Source of the DNA: Dictyobacter aurantiacus
Lineage (GTDB): Bacteria > Chloroflexota > Ktedonobacteria > Ktedonobacterales > Ktedonobacteraceae
Length of the DNA stretch: 64,000 nucleotides
Direction: 5' to 3'
Assembly: GCF_003967515.1 (NCBI RefSeq)
Contig: NZ_BIFQ01000001.1
Span: forward strand, 5,270,001 to 5,334,000
Numbering within the stretch: position 1 is the first letter of the stretch; each line of letters starts with the position of its first letter. The notes under the pieces are model-generated. The model was given only the letters and a program-made list of their open reading frames with translations, did no database searches and was not told the origin of the DNA. Positions 52,134-60,753 of this stretch are shown piece after piece. The translations under genes and the position numbers were made by a program.

Positions 52134-52245
52134 ATGTTTCTTGCGGAGTACCACTTTTGTAACTCAACCTGCTGCCGAACGTATAGGTCCATGTAAAGCT
52201 TTTTATCTGGCGCGATACGAGCGAGAGCGTGCATGGAGGGTGAGC

Positions 52246-53223
52246 ATGTCGCAGCAGCAATCCCAGTTCGATGAGAAGGGGCCGCAGGAGCCTGCGTATG
52301 CTCCTCGACAATATTTTGAAGGCCAGGTTCCGCTTGAGGTGAACCAGGATCCGCGCGAGCAGGCCGCCGGGCCGCGTGAATATTCCTATGCTCCGATCGG
52401 CGATGCATATACGGCGTCCTATGGACAGGGCGAGAAGCTGACGCCCCGTCCGCCACGACGCAGGCATCGCGGGCGCAACTGGCTTATCGGCATCGTCATC
52501 GTGCTGGCTCTGATCTGGGGTGCCGGTGCCTCTATGCGCAGCAATGTCTCATTCCCCACCACGGGATGGCATCATGTCTCAATAGATATGCATAAAGATG
52601 GTGCATACCAGCCGGGGACAACCTCGTCAACCTACAGCGGGAGCCAGCTGGTGCTGCGGGGCGTGCGGGGGAACGTGCATATCCAGGGGGGTGGCAACTC
52701 GGACCAGGTGCAGGTGAATACCAGCAATAATATCAATCTCAAGGGGAGCAGCGATAATGGTGTGATCACGCTGCAAGAGGCGGGCATGCCTGGCAGGCCA
52801 GATCCTGGCATTGGAGATGACGGCGGCGATATTAATGTGACGGTGCCAAAGGGGATGCAGGTCACCGTCGATATGGCGATGGGGCCGGTGGATGTTGATG
52901 GCGTGACCGGCAAGCTCAATATCCAGGCCGCTGATGGCGAGATCAGCATCAACAACACGACCCTGCAGGATGGCTCGAAGCTGCAGACTCTTAATGGTTC
53001 CATCCGCTTTAATGGTTCGCTCGATCCCAAAGGCAGCTATGACTTCGAGACCGCGAATGGCGATGTCAGCGTGCGCCTGCCGCAGGACAACGTGGCGAAT
53101 GTGGCGACCAATACCGTGCATGGCGATATCAACAATCACCTCAATAGCGGCGGCAATGATCCCAACGCCGCCAATGTTACCATCAAGACGATCAGCGGCA
53201 ATATCGATGTGAATAATCAATAA
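52246..53223 (+). CDS. DUF4097 beta-helix membrane-anchored protein
   Basis: A 325-residue protein: disordered acidic N-terminus, a basic stretch RPPRRRHRGR, one transmembrane helix (NWLIGIVIVLALIWGAGASM), then an outside domain of DUF4097 repeats (VVDVDGVTGKLNIQAADGEISI-type strands; here PVDVDGVTGKLNIQAADGEI). DUF4097 proteins form beta-solenoids and are often encoded beside membrane regulators. GGAGGGTGAGC precedes ATG 52246. It converges closely with the next gene (stop to stop 5 bp). Confidence 0.9.
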   Translation: MSQQQSQFDEKGPQEPAYAPRQYFEGQVPLEVNQDPREQAAGPREYSYAPIGDAYTASYGQGEKLTPRPPRRRHRGRNWLIGIVIVLALIWGAGASMRSNVSFPTTGWHHVSIDMHKDGAYQPGTTSSTYSGSQLVLRGVRGNVHIQGGGNSDQVQVNTSNNINLKGSSDNGVITLQEAGMPGRPDPGIGDDGGDINVTVPKGMQVTVDMAMGPVDVDGVTGKLNIQAADGEISINNTTLQDGSKLQTLNGSIRFNGSLDPKGSYDFETANGDVSVRLPQDNVANVATNTVHGDINNHLNSGGNDPNAANVTIKTISGNIDVNNQ

Positions 53224-53228
53224 GTAGA

Positions 53229-54041
53229 TCAGGCTTGCTCCTTGTCTCCTGGCTGCCAGACGTAGGTGTTGAAGGCGCCGTATTCGCGGAATCCCAGGCG
53301 TTGATAGACCGGGCGTCCGGATGGCGAGGCCGTGAGAACGGCGACCCGATAGCCGCGTGCCCACGCCTCATGCGCCGCCCGCAGCGTCATGGCGGAGCCG
53401 ATCCCTTGCCGCCGGTGTTCGGGCAGCGTGACGACATAATGGATCGCCGCCACGTGCCCGTCATAAAAGTTGCACACGGTCGCCACCGGTTTCCCATCCA
53501 GCAGACCCAGGTAGAACTGGTTGGGACTGCCGGGTCCGAACGGTACCCGCGCGTACGAGCCGATGACCTGGCGTATCACCGCCTCGTGCAAGGGGAACAG
53601 CCAGACTCGAATCCACTGCTCCAGCTGCGCGAGACTGCGAACCGGCTGGATGGTAAGACCGGGGACTGATGGCGCATCTTCGTTCAGGTCCTGTAGCTCG
53701 ATCGCCATCCCTGGCTCCTCCTCGTCATACTCCAGGCCGTGTGCCAGCAAGGCGTCCGCGTAGCTCTGATAGTGCTCCGAGGGTCCCAGAAACCATTGGA
53801 ACCCGTGGTTGCTCCGGGCAAAGTAAGCGAGCACATGCTCAACGCTCTGCGCGAGCGCGTCCAGCGGCGGCTGCATGTGAAACGCGGCCCTGACCAGCCG
53901 CGAATCCGCCCACCACACGTCCCGCTCGTGGTAGAGCTGTCCCCCGCACGCGGTACACAGCCAGCCGCGGTACGCGACCAGGCTGTCATCAATGATGGCC
54001 GGCATGCGCGCGGGATCAATATGTTGCAGTATAGCGTTCAT
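53229..54041 (-). CDS. GNAT N-acetyltransferase with N-terminal extension
   Basis: A 270-residue protein. The C-terminal 150 residues are the GNAT core (LTIQPVRSLAQLEQWIRVW, FYLGLLDGKPVATVCNFYDGHVAAIHYVVTLPEHRRQGIGSAMTLRA, PVYQRLGFREYGAFNTYVW). The first 120 residues are a second, degenerate GNAT-like half, so it may be a tandem acetyltransferase with one active half. Substrate is unknown. Confidence 0.9.
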   Translation of the reverse strand: MNAILQHIDPARMPAIIDDSLVAYRGWLCTACGGQLYHERDVWWADSRLVRAAFHMQPPLDALAQSVEHVLAYFARSNHGFQWFLGPSEHYQSYADALLAHGLEYDEEEPGMAIELQDLNEDAPSVPGLTIQPVRSLAQLEQWIRVWLFPLHEAVIRQVIGSYARVPFGPGSPNQFYLGLLDGKPVATVCNFYDGHVAAIHYVVTLPEHRRQGIGSAMTLRAAHEAWARGYRVAVLTASPSGRPVYQRLGFREYGAFNTYVWQPGDKEQA

Positions 54042-54450
54042 AGAGGTAGAACATCCCTTCCCCTCATTATTTATCTATTGCTCTATTTATATCATATGTC
54101 ACCCAATTTTTTTAATGTATCTTACCCTCATGATCATTACCCATGATCTGCATGCGTTTTCACACCTGCGCGGCCAGACGTGACGCGAGGACACCACTGT
54201 CGCGCACCCGTTCAGTTGTGGTACAGTAGTGTGCAGCGCGCGAATCGTGGTCTACGGATCGGTAATGTTGAGCGCTTCCGATACCGCCCGCGCGCCGGTA
54301 GTGGTATCTGTGACCGCGATGCGCAGGTCTGTGATCTGTGTCAGGCGATCAAATTGTCCGTGTGGATAGCAGATGCTGGTTTTCGTCTCGAAGTTGCCAT
54401 ATATGATTGCATCGGACAGCAAAGGATGTCGTGCTGGATTGGAGATCTGC
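54042..54450. other. Intergenic region with a dispersed repeat
   Basis: A 65-bp segment (54115-54181) is similar to 56521-56588. No gene is supported before GTG 54451. The GNAT promoter on the minus strand probably lies in the AT-rich 54060-54115. Confidence 0.4.
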
Positions 54451-55047
54451 GTGAAGGATGTGCGTATCTGCTTTATTGGTGATTCGTTTGTCAATGGAAC
54501 GGGCGACCCGGCCTGCCTGGGATGGACCGGGCGCGTCTGCGCTGTTGCCATAAGCCAGGGACACGAGGTGACATACTACAACCTGGGCATTCGTCGTCAG
54601 ACCAGCCTGGAGATCGCGCGGCGCTGGCGCAGCGAGGTGGAGGCGCGGCTCCCGCATGGCTGCGACGGTCGGCTGGTCTTCTCGTTCGGCGTCAACGACA
54701 CAGTGCTGGAGAATGAGCGGCCGCGCCTGGACTCCCAGGAGTCGCTGCGACACGCCAGGGAGATGCTGCGGGCCGCTTGTGAGCTATGCCCAACGCTGAT
54801 GGTCGGACCGCCTCCCATGCCAGATGACGAGCAAAATCAGCGCATCGCCAGCCTCTCAGAGCAGTTTGCCCTCTTGTGCCAGGAACTGGCCATCCCTTAC
54901 CTGGATGTCTTCACTCCCCTGCTCCAGGTTGCGCAATGGAGGGAAGAGGCGCTCGCCAACGACGGCGCGCACCCCCGTGCCGCTGGCTATAGCGCCCTGG
55001 CCCACCTGGTACAGGACTGGCCCACCTGGCAGTCCTGGTTCGCCTGA
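54451..55047 (+). CDS. SGNH/GDSL-family hydrolase
   Basis: A 198-residue esterase-type protein. Block I ICFIGDSFVNGTGDP with the Ser of GDS, block III FSFGVNDT (GxND), and block V NDGAHPRAAGY with the Asp-x-x-His dyad. No signal peptide, so cytosolic. The start is GTG 54451 with GGAG six bases upstream; the upstream frame is open but not convincing. Substrate may be an acyl ester or lysophospholipid. Confidence 0.9.
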   Translation: MKDVRICFIGDSFVNGTGDPACLGWTGRVCAVAISQGHEVTYYNLGIRRQTSLEIARRWRSEVEARLPHGCDGRLVFSFGVNDTVLENERPRLDSQESLRHAREMLRAACELCPTLMVGPPPMPDDEQNQRIASLSEQFALLCQELAIPYLDVFTPLLQVAQWREEALANDGAHPRAAGYSALAHLVQDWPTWQSWFA

Positions 55048-55064
55048 CGGCGATATCTGATCGA

Positions 55065-55598
55065 TTATGTCGAGGTGGCTGCGCTGGCGGCGGCCTCGTT
55101 GCGTCTTTCAATGAGGATATTGTAGAGCCCCATGACCACCAGTAACGAAAGGTCGGGCAGGGCCGCCGCTTCTGGATAGAGTGTAACGCTGGCTTTGCGC
55201 GAGAAGCCATTGCTAGAGAACTGGACGTAGGGACTATCGCTGGCGGGATCGGTCCAGGCTTTCTGGTTTCCCCAGAAGTTGACTTTATGCCATAAGAGCG
55301 CGCGGTCATCGGGGAATGAGAGCTGCCCGCTTGTCCCAAACCATTTTCCTTGATACGTAGCAAGCAACGGACCGTTCTCAAAGGCGTAGACTGCGATATT
55401 GCGCGTGGACCAGCCTTGTGGCTGTATGAAGAGCGAGCCCTCGGGAACCGTGGCGCTCGCTTTCGAGCGCCAGCCGCTCATATCTAATGTCGCCAGTGTT
55501 GTGTTATCCGGTGCGACCAGGCTGAAGCTACTCCTGAACGTTGCCGTAGGCACCCAGGTCAGCGATTGTCCAACCAGCTGGTTTAACGGAGAGACCAT
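55065..55598 (-). CDS. Hypothetical beta-barrel protein (Tubby/LURP-like)
   Basis: A 177-residue beta-rich protein with repeated strands (FSLVAPDNTTLATLDMSGW, GWSTRNIAVYAFENGPLLATYQG) and a hydrophobic C-terminal helix (LPDLSLLVVMGLYNILIERR). The pattern recalls Tubby-like/scramblase-like barrels, in which the C-terminal helix fills the barrel. This is weak evidence. AAGGAG lies 12 bases before ATG 55598. Confidence 0.6.
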   Translation of the reverse strand: MVSPLNQLVGQSLTWVPTATFRSSFSLVAPDNTTLATLDMSGWRSKASATVPEGSLFIQPQGWSTRNIAVYAFENGPLLATYQGKWFGTSGQLSFPDDRALLWHKVNFWGNQKAWTDPASDSPYVQFSSNGFSRKASVTLYPEAAALPDLSLLVVMGLYNILIERRNEAAASAATST

Positions 55599-55780
55599 AA
55601 TATACCACAACTCCTTGTTTTGCTACTATTTTCACCAGTTCTTGCATCTTTTTAATAACAATTCAAATTGTAGTGTTATCCATGACGGATAGTACCGTAC
55701 TTCAAATCATACGTATGAGCTTGTCCATATGTTGCATTGATTGATATGCATATTGAGATATAACGAACATATACATCAGC

Positions 55781-55840
55781 GTATTTTATAATTGGGCGAC
55801 AGGTGAGCGACTGCTCACCTGTCGCCCAATTATAAAATAC
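55781..55840. terminator. Perfect 28-bp hairpin terminator
   Basis: Arms 55781-55808 and 55813-55840 with loop GACT, AT-rich at the foot (TATAAAATAC). It lies downstream of the lipoprotein gene on the minus strand. Confidence 0.75.
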
Positions 55841-55923
55841 CAGCGCGCCCGCGCATGCGGACGCCTGTATGGGGGCGCCCAACCACACCGGGTAAAAGTG
55901 CGTTTGACACATCCTTGCCACGA

Positions 55924-56379
55924 TCAGGTAGTTGGGGTTCCGGCCGCGATCGCCTGGTCGAGCAGGCTCCAGAACTCCTCGGTGCCGTGCCGCTGTATCC
56001 CTTCATCGTCGATAGTGACCTTGCGGCAGCCGAAGCGCTCGGCTGTGACGACGACCACTGGCTGATTCCCCTGTTTGAAGCTCAATACATAGCGGGGACC
56101 ATAATCGAGCGTACAGGCTGAATTTTCTGGCAGCACAGGTAGAGTATAGATGGTGTTGTAGAGCTGGTTGATCAGCGCTGGATCGCTGAGCGTCACGCTC
56201 TGTAAGACCTCCTGTGGGCTGGGACCCAGCGTCTGAATGACAACGCTATTGGGCTGGACGTGGGGAACCGGTGGTGGTGTACAGGCGGCACATGTCGCGA
56301 CCTGGAAGGCGCAGCCGATTAGCAGCGTAAGCAGCATGAGAACCAGGCGTGCCAGAGCAGGACCAATACCCTTGTTCAT
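55924..56379 (-). CDS. Putative lipoprotein
   Basis: A 151-residue protein. The N-terminus is a signal peptide with a lipobox-like LLIGC (MNKGIGPALARLVLMLLTLLIGC), so it is likely lipidated at that Cys and exported. The mature part has a small beta-alpha domain (VVIQTLGPSPQEVLQSVTLSDPALINQLYNTIY). AAAGGAAG lies ten bases before ATG 56379. Function is unknown. Confidence 0.7.
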   Translation of the reverse strand: MNKGIGPALARLVLMLLTLLIGCAFQVATCAACTPPPVPHVQPNSVVIQTLGPSPQEVLQSVTLSDPALINQLYNTIYTLPVLPENSACTLDYGPRYVLSFKQGNQPVVVVTAERFGCRKVTIDDEGIQRHGTEEFWSLLDQAIAAGTPTT

Positions 56380-56520
56380 AATCGCCAGACTTCCTTTCAT
56401 GTCATTTGTACTCGAATAAGTTGTTAGAGCATTCCATTTCTTTGAAGCTCTTCACACCTTTCAATTTAAATTATACCCATCCGTCCCACTCATGCGGAAA
56501 AATATGTATATCTTTTGAGC

Positions 56521-56588
56521 ATGTGCCTTACTCTCATGATCATCGCCTGAGGCCTGCATGAGGTTTCGCACCTGCGGTGCCCACGTGT
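56521..56588. repeat. Dispersed repeat, copy 2
   Basis: Shares CTCATGATCAT and the downstream GCATG...TTTCNCACCTGCG...CACGTG pattern with 54115-54181. It is followed directly by a strong hairpin here but not at the other copy. Confidence 0.5.
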
Positions 56589-56592
56589 CAAT

Positions 56593-56644
56593 TTTATGCT
56601 GGTGCATCGCGTGCGCGGATGCACACGCGATGCACCAGCATAAA
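56593..56644. terminator. Perfect 21-bp hairpin terminator
   Basis: Arms 56593-56613 and 56624-56644 around a 10-nt loop, flanked by weaker CGCACCTGCGG/CCGCAGGTGCG pairing. It stands between the divergent lipoprotein and pentapeptide genes, so the transcript it ends is not obvious. Confidence 0.6.
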
Positions 56645-56895
56645 AAACAACTGCGGCCGCAGGTGCGGAGCGTCAGTTACAGATATAGATACCTGTAGCT
56701 GATGCGCAGAGCGCCAAAATAGTAGAATATAATCAGGAAAGAGATACATATATAATTTTTCCTTAAGAGAACCTTTTCTTTGGCTTGATTGCATATATGG
56801 TATTTTTTGACCACATTTTGACCAGTGGGCATTGCTTGATTAAGCGCGTTTTCATGCTTATAATAAGTACATCTTTTAAGGAAGGAGCGTGGGCT

Positions 56896-57333
56896 ATGGC
56901 AGATCAAACTCATATTTATGCTTTAAAACAGGGGCTTGAATTCTGGAATCGGTGGCGCCAGGAGCATCAACAGATACTGCCAGATCTGAGCCAGGCCAAT
57001 CTGAGCCGGATGGATCTGAGTCAGTTTAATCTGAGCCAGGCTAACTTACGATTTGCGGATCTCACCGCCGCCAATCTTCAGAGGACGAATCTGCGAGGGG
57101 CGAACCTGAGCCTGGCGAATCTGACGCGCGCCAATCTCACAGAGGCGTACCTGGTGGGCGCTGATATGACGGGGGCTGATGTTGCCAACGCCGATCTGCG
57201 CGACGCTGATTTAAGGAACGCCAATTTGAAGATTACCAGATTTAGCGGTGCTGATCTGCGTGGCGCAAAGTTGACCGGCGCTGTAACGGATGGCACTATT
57301 TTTGACAATGCCAGGCGGAGAAGGTTCTTCTAA
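56896..57333 (+). CDS. Pentapeptide-repeat protein
   Basis: A 145-residue protein with about 20 A(D/N)LXX units (LSQANLSRMDLSQFNLSQANL, then LRGANLSLANLTRANL), which form a right-handed four-sided beta-helix. A short helical N-terminal cap (LEFWNRWRQEHQQIL) precedes it. Some such proteins mimic DNA and protect gyrase (Qnr type), but most have unknown roles; the loops of Qnr are not seen here. AAGGAAGGAG upstream of ATG 56896. Confidence 0.9.
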   Translation: MADQTHIYALKQGLEFWNRWRQEHQQILPDLSQANLSRMDLSQFNLSQANLRFADLTAANLQRTNLRGANLSLANLTRANLTEAYLVGADMTGADVANADLRDADLRNANLKITRFSGADLRGAKLTGAVTDGTIFDNARRRRFF

Positions 57334-57365
57334 CTATTTTTAATTATTTTGCGCTCGCTTCCCTG

Positions 57366-57785
57366 TCAATCGGATAGCAGCGTTGGCAGGCATTTGAGCG
57401 CACGCTTCACTTCGGGCAGCTCGGCCACATCGGTAATGGGGAACCAGGCCAGTCCCTGCAGCACGATGTGCGCCTTGCCCACGTCTTCGGGATCATGTCC
57501 TAAAATGGCCTCGGCTTCGGGATCGACCTCAACCAGGAAGGTGCTGGAGATGCCTTTGCTATACCTTCCTTCGAAGAGGAAGCGGGGATTGCGACCGCGC
57601 AGGCCGGTCTCTTCAAAGAGTTCACGCAGGGCGGCCTCTTCTGGCCGCTCGCCTGGATTAAGGCCGCCACCAGGCAAGATCCAGGAATCTCCGCTTCCCC
57701 TCCAGCGGTGCAGGACCAGTAGGATCTCGCTATTCTCATGGCGCAGCACGACGGCGGCGGCACGCGGCCGGATATTGTGTAGCAT
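57366..57785 (-). CDS. NUDIX hydrolase
   Basis: A 139-residue NUDIX-fold pyrophosphohydrolase. The NUDIX box is complete: GGLNPGERPEEAALRELFEETGL (G-x5-E-x7-R-E-x2-E-E-x-G). The N-terminal strand RAAAVVLRHENSEILLVLHR fits. It may clear a nucleoside diphosphate derivative. It starts 22 bp after the APH-like gene and is its operon partner. Confidence 0.92.
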   Translation of the reverse strand: MLHNIRPRAAAVVLRHENSEILLVLHRWRGSGDSWILPGGGLNPGERPEEAALRELFEETGLRGRNPRFLFEGRYSKGISSTFLVEVDPEAEAILGHDPEDVGKAHIVLQGLAWFPITDVAELPEVKRALKCLPTLLSD

Positions 57786-57807
57786 GATATTTGTCCTTTT
57801 CTATTGG

Positions 57808-58842
57808 CTAGAGCGGGAGGAAATTCCCTTGATAGCGGGCCAGGATGGCGCGGCGGCTTCCCTCCGGATAGTCGCGTTCATCGGGGGCCAGGCTGTGCTC
57901 GCAGCGGGCTCCGTAGGCCATGGTTACAGTCATGGAGGCCGCCAGCGTACGCCGCTCTTCCGCGCTGAATGGCCGGCCACGCGCCATCTCATAGTCCGCG
58001 ATAAAGGCCAGCATCTCCTCGCGCGAGGGTGAGTCGGATATGTTGGGCATAAAGGGGATATAGGTAAATGTCATGGCGGCATGACCGACCAGGACAGGTT
58101 CCTTATCGAGCTGCAGGCTATCCCAGTCATATATCACGTGTGCCTGCTCGTCGAGATAGCGGATATGCTTGGTGCTCCAATCGACATGGCCCAGCACCAG
58201 CTCGCCGGACCCGTTGTCCAGCGTCCCCCGCGCCTGGCGTGCCAGCGCATCGATCCACTCCGCGCCGCGCGCCGTGGCCTCGAAATCGAAGATATTGCTA
58301 TGCGGCTTGCCCCACAATACCCCCACTGGTAGGCGCTTATCGAAGAGCGCCAGGTCCAGCTCCGGGAAACGTTCTCTCGGACGGTTCAGCAGCCGCAGCT
58401 GCCAGGCCAGCAGCTCAGCCATCTTTCGGCGCCACAGCGGCTGATGGGCATCATGATATTCGCCCAGATCATCGAGCTCCTCCACCAGTGCGATCCCATC
58501 GGCCAGCGCAAGCGGTCCGCAGATCGGCCGTGTGCATGGATAGCCCTGCTCCAACAGGTAGCCTTGTACGCGCGTTACCCCGCGTAGCCGCTCCATCGAC
58601 TCATCCGGCCCCAGCAGCTTAAGCACGATGCGTCGCCCATCGACCAGCTGTAGCCCGCACACTACCCCGATGCTGACCTCATAGAAAAGAGTGCTGGCGA
58701 TGCCGCTTCCCAGTTTGCGCGCGCAGAACGCATCGATCTGCTCCGTTATCAATCGCGGCTCCGCCATCCCAAAAATACGCTGCAGCGGATAGGGATTATG
58801 CCAGCGTTCCAGCTCCTCAGCGATGTATGCCTGCAGATCCAT
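57808..58842 (-). CDS. APH-like phosphotransferase
   Basis: A 344-residue kinase-like protein. Nucleotide lobe Lys in RRIVLKLLGPDESME, hinge LVEELDDLGEY, catalytic loop LVLGHVDWSTKHIRY (the usual HGD is HVD and the Asn is His), and metal-binding YDWDSLQLD. Because of those changes activity is uncertain, though H-x-D-W-x3-H variants occur in APH relatives. ATG 58842 follows AAAGGA. It heads the operon with the NUDIX gene. Confidence 0.87.
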   Translation of the reverse strand: MDLQAYIAEELERWHNPYPLQRIFGMAEPRLITEQIDAFCARKLGSGIASTLFYEVSIGVVCGLQLVDGRRIVLKLLGPDESMERLRGVTRVQGYLLEQGYPCTRPICGPLALADGIALVEELDDLGEYHDAHQPLWRRKMAELLAWQLRLLNRPRERFPELDLALFDKRLPVGVLWGKPHSNIFDFEATARGAEWIDALARQARGTLDNGSGELVLGHVDWSTKHIRYLDEQAHVIYDWDSLQLDKEPVLVGHAAMTFTYIPFMPNISDSPSREEMLAFIADYEMARGRPFSAEERRTLAASMTVTMAYGARCEHSLAPDERDYPEGSRRAILARYQGNFLPL

Positions 58843-58988
58843 CACACCCGATTCCTTTCTCATCATTGTTCTGCTAGTATCTCACATGTTGGCAATACCG
58901 CCCCTCCCGTGCTTTAATATGTCCAATGTGAAAAACGTATTGCACGCAAGGGCATATAAGAGATAACATAACAATAAGAGCAAAAAAC

Positions 58989-59070
58989 GTAGGTTCGGCC
59001 CTTGCGGCCGATTTTTCCTCGCCGCACGGCAACGCATCCCGGAGGCTCGGCCCTTGCGGCCGATTGGAAC
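58989..59070 (+). repeat. Two REP-like hairpins in tandem
   Basis: TCGGCC-CTTGC-GGCCGA at 58995-59011 (GTAG head at 58989) and at 59047-59063 (GGAG head at 59041). GGAG is the known alternative to GTAG in RAYT-linked REPs. It lies in the space between the divergent phosphotransferase and DinB genes. Confidence 0.8.
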
Positions 59071-59152
59071 CTGCCCGGCCGCCCACGTTTACCAAATATG
59101 TGGCCGTTTGTTTGTATTTGTAGATCGGGATGTTTAGGAAAGGATGTCTGAG

Positions 59153-59626
59153 ATGGCATTTGATGATCAGGATGAGATTGTGGAGCTGGTGCAGCACATG
59201 GCGGCCATTCCGGAGCGGCTGGTGCGCGCCATGAACGGCAAGACGAGGGCGCAACTCACACGGAGGCCGGCGCCCGGCGAGTGGTCGGCGCACGAGATAT
59301 TCGCCCATATGCGCGCGGTCGATGATATCGTCACCACGCGCATCTATATGTTGCTGACGCGCCAGGACGCTCCCCTGGTCGCCTTTGACGAGCGGCGCTG
59401 GGCTGAGGCCGCCCACTACGCCGAGCGCGACATCCACCAGTCTCTGACCCTCTTCACCCTGCGCCGCATCGAGATCGTCGCCACGCTGCGCCAGCTTTTC
59501 TTCGAGGACTGGCAGCGCCTGGGTCGCCACGAGACCTACGGCACCCAGAGCCTGATCGGCATCGTGCGCGACCTCGCCTCCCACGAAGGCGAGCACTGCT
59601 CACAGATCGAGAAGCTGCTCGCCTGA
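59153..59626 (+). CDS. DinB-family protein
   Basis: A 157-residue four-helix-bundle protein. Conserved parts: LTRRPAPGEWSAHEIFAHMRAVDDIVTTRIY with the first metal His, and LIGIVRDLASHEGEHCSQIEKLL with the HxxxH pair. DinB/YfiT-like proteins bind a divalent metal and include thiol-dependent transferases (bacillithiol- or mycothiol-type). AGGAAAGG lies nine bases before ATG 59153; ATG 59144 abuts that site. It converges with the SRPBCC gene. Confidence 0.92.
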   Translation: MAFDDQDEIVELVQHMAAIPERLVRAMNGKTRAQLTRRPAPGEWSAHEIFAHMRAVDDIVTTRIYMLLTRQDAPLVAFDERRWAEAAHYAERDIHQSLTLFTLRRIEIVATLRQLFFEDWQRLGRHETYGTQSLIGIVRDLASHEGEHCSQIEKLLA

Positions 59627-59660
59627 CCGCGTTCTTCGATTGAGAAGATTGGGGACATCA

Positions 59661-60125
59661 TCACGGCGTGGGGTAGTCGATGAGCAATTGTTGCAGGCGG
59701 GGGAGGAAATGGAGCCAGCCAGCCAGGTGATCGTCGATGCGCAGCTTCTGATCCTCCTCGCTGTCGGAGTAGGGTTCGTGGCTCAGGGTGAGCTGTGTTC
59801 CGGACCCGGTGATCTCTAGCGGCTCGAAGCGCAGCTGTACAACTTTTTTGCCGCTCGCGGGCGTGTGATCCCATTGCCAGGTGAAGGCCAGCTTCCGTCC
59901 CGGCTCAAAGATCGTGTAGCGTCCGCGCAGGTGCCAGCCCCTCTGCGGCCAGCTCAGACGATAGGCTCCTCCCACCTCCGGTTCGATCTCCGCCTGCTGT
60001 GGCCACCAGTCCACCAGCAGATCCGGCTCCGTCCAATATTTGAACACTGTCAACGGATCAGCCGTCGGAAAATCGGTCCTCAACAGCAATACTTCCGGCC
60101 CCGATGGTAATTGGATTATATCCAT
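59661..60125 (-). CDS. SRPBCC (AHSA1-like) protein
   Basis: A 154-residue START-fold protein of the AHSA1 group. LLLRTDFPTADPLTVFKYWTEPDLLVDWWPQQAEIEPEVGGAYRL, GRYTIFEPGRKLAFTWQW and the C-terminal helix GWLHFLPRLQQLLID fit. It likely binds a hydrophobic ligand or acts as a helper protein. GAGG lies six bases before ATG 60125. It converges with the DinB gene (35 bp between stops). Confidence 0.9.
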   Translation of the reverse strand: MDIIQLPSGPEVLLLRTDFPTADPLTVFKYWTEPDLLVDWWPQQAEIEPEVGGAYRLSWPQRGWHLRGRYTIFEPGRKLAFTWQWDHTPASGKKVVQLRFEPLEITGSGTQLTLSHEPYSDSEEDQKLRIDDHLAGWLHFLPRLQQLLIDYPTP

Positions 60126-60366
60126 ATACAACCTCACGGTGCTACTTTACCCTGATAATAAATAAATACGTTCTCATTATAAAACATCGGTATATAACTG
60201 TTTATCAAACTAAAATAATGGGACAGCTCACGGGAAAATGATATTATCGTAAGTTCGGCTCTCACGACCAATACCTTCAACTTTAGCGCAAAAAAAGGAA
60301 AAGGAGAACCCTTGGAAACGGTATATGAACGCATGTGAACGGTCCCATAGCAAGATCATGTTCCCT

Positions 60367-60606
60367 GTAGGCGGCATAGGATTGCGGCTTTCTCAAGATG
60401 CTGGCTTGCCGACTAGGCAGCAATCCGGCCTCGTGCATGCCGCCCCCGTTCACGTATGATATCGTTCCTAAAAAGCGAGAAAAGCGGTCGTATAACCATG
60501 TATAATCCAACATATCATACGTCAACAGAGCGGCATGTACAAGGCCGGATTGCTGCTTTTTGGAAGAAATAGAGTATCAAAAAGGCCGCAATCCTATGCC
60601 GCCTAC
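60367..60606. repeat. 240-bp cruciform repeat (family B, copy 2)
   Basis: GTAGGCGGCATAGGATTGCG at 60367 and its inverse ending at 60606. The core (CCCGTTCACGTATGATATCG and following, with GCGAGAAAAGCGGTCGTATAACC) matches copy 1 at 23189-23427 with many single changes but the same length, so the core is conserved. It lies near the AHSA1-like gene's upstream side. Confidence 0.85.
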
Positions 60607-60653
60607 GGGAACGTTTTCGTGTCAAGGGACGCTTACATGCTCCGCTGGGGAAA

Positions 60654-60676
60654 TTGGCCATGAGGGCCGAACATAC
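60654..60676 (-). repeat. Decayed REP-like hairpin
   Basis: TTGGCC (60654-60659), ATGAG loop, GGCCGA (60665-60670), then ACATACG. One G-U pair keeps the stem. A further decayed copy lies at about 60250. Confidence 0.6.
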
Positions 60677-60687
60677 GGGGTGGGCTG

Positions 60688-60730
60688 GATCGACAAAAGA
60701 TGCGGTCAAATTTCGCATCTTTTGTCGATC
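60688..60730. terminator. 17-bp hairpin terminator of the MFS gene
   Basis: Arms 60688-60704 and 60714-60730 (GATCGACAAAAGATGCG) around 9 nt. It lies just past the MFS stop codon on the minus strand. Confidence 0.7.
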
Positions 60731-60753
60731 TGGCGTTGTGTGATCGCGCATGA

